From Erythroxylum novogranatense (lineage: Eukaryota; Streptophyta; Magnoliopsida; Malpighiales; Erythroxylaceae), in NCBI GenBank assembly GCA_029891385.1, contig CM057235.1, forward strand, positions 10,287,001 to 10,351,000: a stretch of 64,000 bases of DNA, given 5' to 3'. This document shows positions 63,126 to 64,000 of the stretch, in pieces; positions within the stretch are counted from its first letter, which is position 1, and every line of letters starts with the position of its first letter. Position numbers and translations under genes: made by a program. The notes beneath the pieces are model-generated. The model ran no database searches. It was not told where the DNA came from and was given only the letters and a program-made list of their open reading frames with translations.

Positions 63126-64000
63126 AGTTGATGCACCTGTGTTCTTCTTGTTGTTTTCTTTTGTGAATTTTGGTTCTTCCGTTTCTTTGTTCTAACGATT
63201 TCCCAATGAGGAAGAAAGCCCATAAAAGATAGGAAGTGCCGTATGACACTTTAATCTGCAGCGGCTGCGGTCACGAACCCTCTTTTTCCCATTTTCCTAT
63301 CGGCGTCCATTGATTCGTTTCCTTTTCTGGTCTCGATCTCTGGGTTGCGTTGATTGGTTGGGATCAGTGGGGCTACGGTACTCGCCACTGCGAGGGTGAT
63401 TTTAAACGGGTCTCTGAGGGTAAATGAAATTTAGAAGGAATTTGTTTATGGATGGTCCTCGCAAATTAGTTGTACTTCAGATTTGTGAAGAGGGTTCAGG
63501 TCCAATGCCACGTCGCCGGTAGCCACACGTGGCGGTGACCGACGATGCTATGATTGGACCAAAATGAATTCCATGTTTCGCTTTATGATAGGAACCCGTG
63601 GATCTCAGTCATATTGTGGTCTCCGGAGCCGTTTTCGGCGATTACATTTTTACAATCCAACTTTTAATATACTTAAAGCTCAAACGGTTCAGATAGTAAT
63701 AGACAAATTTTGTTGGGAGTTGAAGCCTATGAAGATGGTTTTATGCATTGTTGGAATTACCGACTGAATATCTCTACTTGATGTCAAAATCATACTGGCT
63801 TGTTCTGAGGCTTCTTTATTTTAAACTATTTTCTTTTTAACCTTTTCATTTAGAAAGTAGTCATTCTAGTCTTGGACTATCGGACAAAGCTTCAATATTA
63901 GGCCGAAGGGTCTTTATTTATAGTTTAACATTTTTATCAGATGTTATTGTCTACTTTCTGTTTGTAGTTTAACAATGGGATCCAAGTACATAATACCTGC
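63126..64000 (+). other. Possible 5' part of an unidentified host gene
   Basis: Base composition is less AT-rich than the rest of the window, and the stretch follows a promoter-like sequence. The only frame of note is 63564-63767 (67 codons), which I do not recognise. The GC-rich part 63500-63560 (CGTCGCCGG...CACGTGGCGG) may be regulatory or leader sequence. The gene, if any, continues beyond the window. Confidence 0.25.

Noticed and set aside
63210..63300. Possible H/ACA or C/D snoRNA in the promoter-proximal region
   Set aside because: Some box-like bases, but no consistent pair of boxes with the right spacing or stem.

Overview
This is a gene-poor, AT-rich piece of a plant nuclear genome, most likely a eudicot. 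It consists almost entirely of nested and tandem transposable elements in various states of decay. The evidence for a plant is the Ty1/copia element of SIRE/Maximus type with an envelope-like ORF, the Athila/Tat-like Ty3/gypsy remnant, the LARD-type elements with 3-4.4 kb LTRs, the plant-type PIF/Harbinger transposase and the methionine-tRNA primer sites (TGGTATCAGAGC). No intact host protein gene, rRNA, tRNA or CRISPR array is visible. Species cannot be named from what I can see.

Layout. 1-15759: two near-identical SIRE-type copia copies in head-to-tail tandem sharing one LTR (partial internal, LTR 6734-7751, internal, LTR 14717-15759). 15775-16741: an antisense LINE ORF1 (DUF4283-type) pseudogene beside the copia insertion. 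17440-18510, 29352-30120 and 49786 onward: three separated pieces of one old Athila/Tat-like gypsy element, split by later insertions. 18511-29351: a non-autonomous LTR element with ~4.4 kb LTRs and only 649 bp of internal DNA, again as an LTR-internal-LTR-internal-LTR tandem, its leftmost LTR truncated. 30121-49780: a copia-type solo LTR (minus strand, 5-bp target duplication AAAGT) broken by three further insertions: a complete LARD (30448-42299, minus, duplication GTATG), a solo LTR (42932-46049, plus, duplication AACAT) and a diverged LTR-like block (about 46093-48973). 50880-51042 and 56197-56525: two parts of one antisense LINE 3' end, split by a TAA-flanked 5.15 kb insertion (51043-56193). 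56526-59760: AT-rich DNA in which I recognise nothing. 59761-62302: a decayed PIF/Harbinger element with transposase and Myb/SANT-like genes. 62920-64000: a promoter-like stretch with a telo-box and TATA box, perhaps the 5' end of a host gene running off the window.

How it fits together. The insertion order can be reconstructed from target-site duplications and from interrupted reading frames: gypsy first, then the 4.4 kb-LTR element and the copia solo LTR into it, then LARD-type elements into that solo LTR. The most unusual signal is inside the giant LTRs. They carry degenerate modules of roughly 170-210 bp whose orientation flips around a central block. In two families that block is rich in short GC palindromes whose sequence differs between families. 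The copia LTRs have their own palindrome array (AAGTCGACTT). Both tandem arrays, and the many one-base indels between otherwise identical copies, should also be checked as possible assembly or sequencing artefacts.
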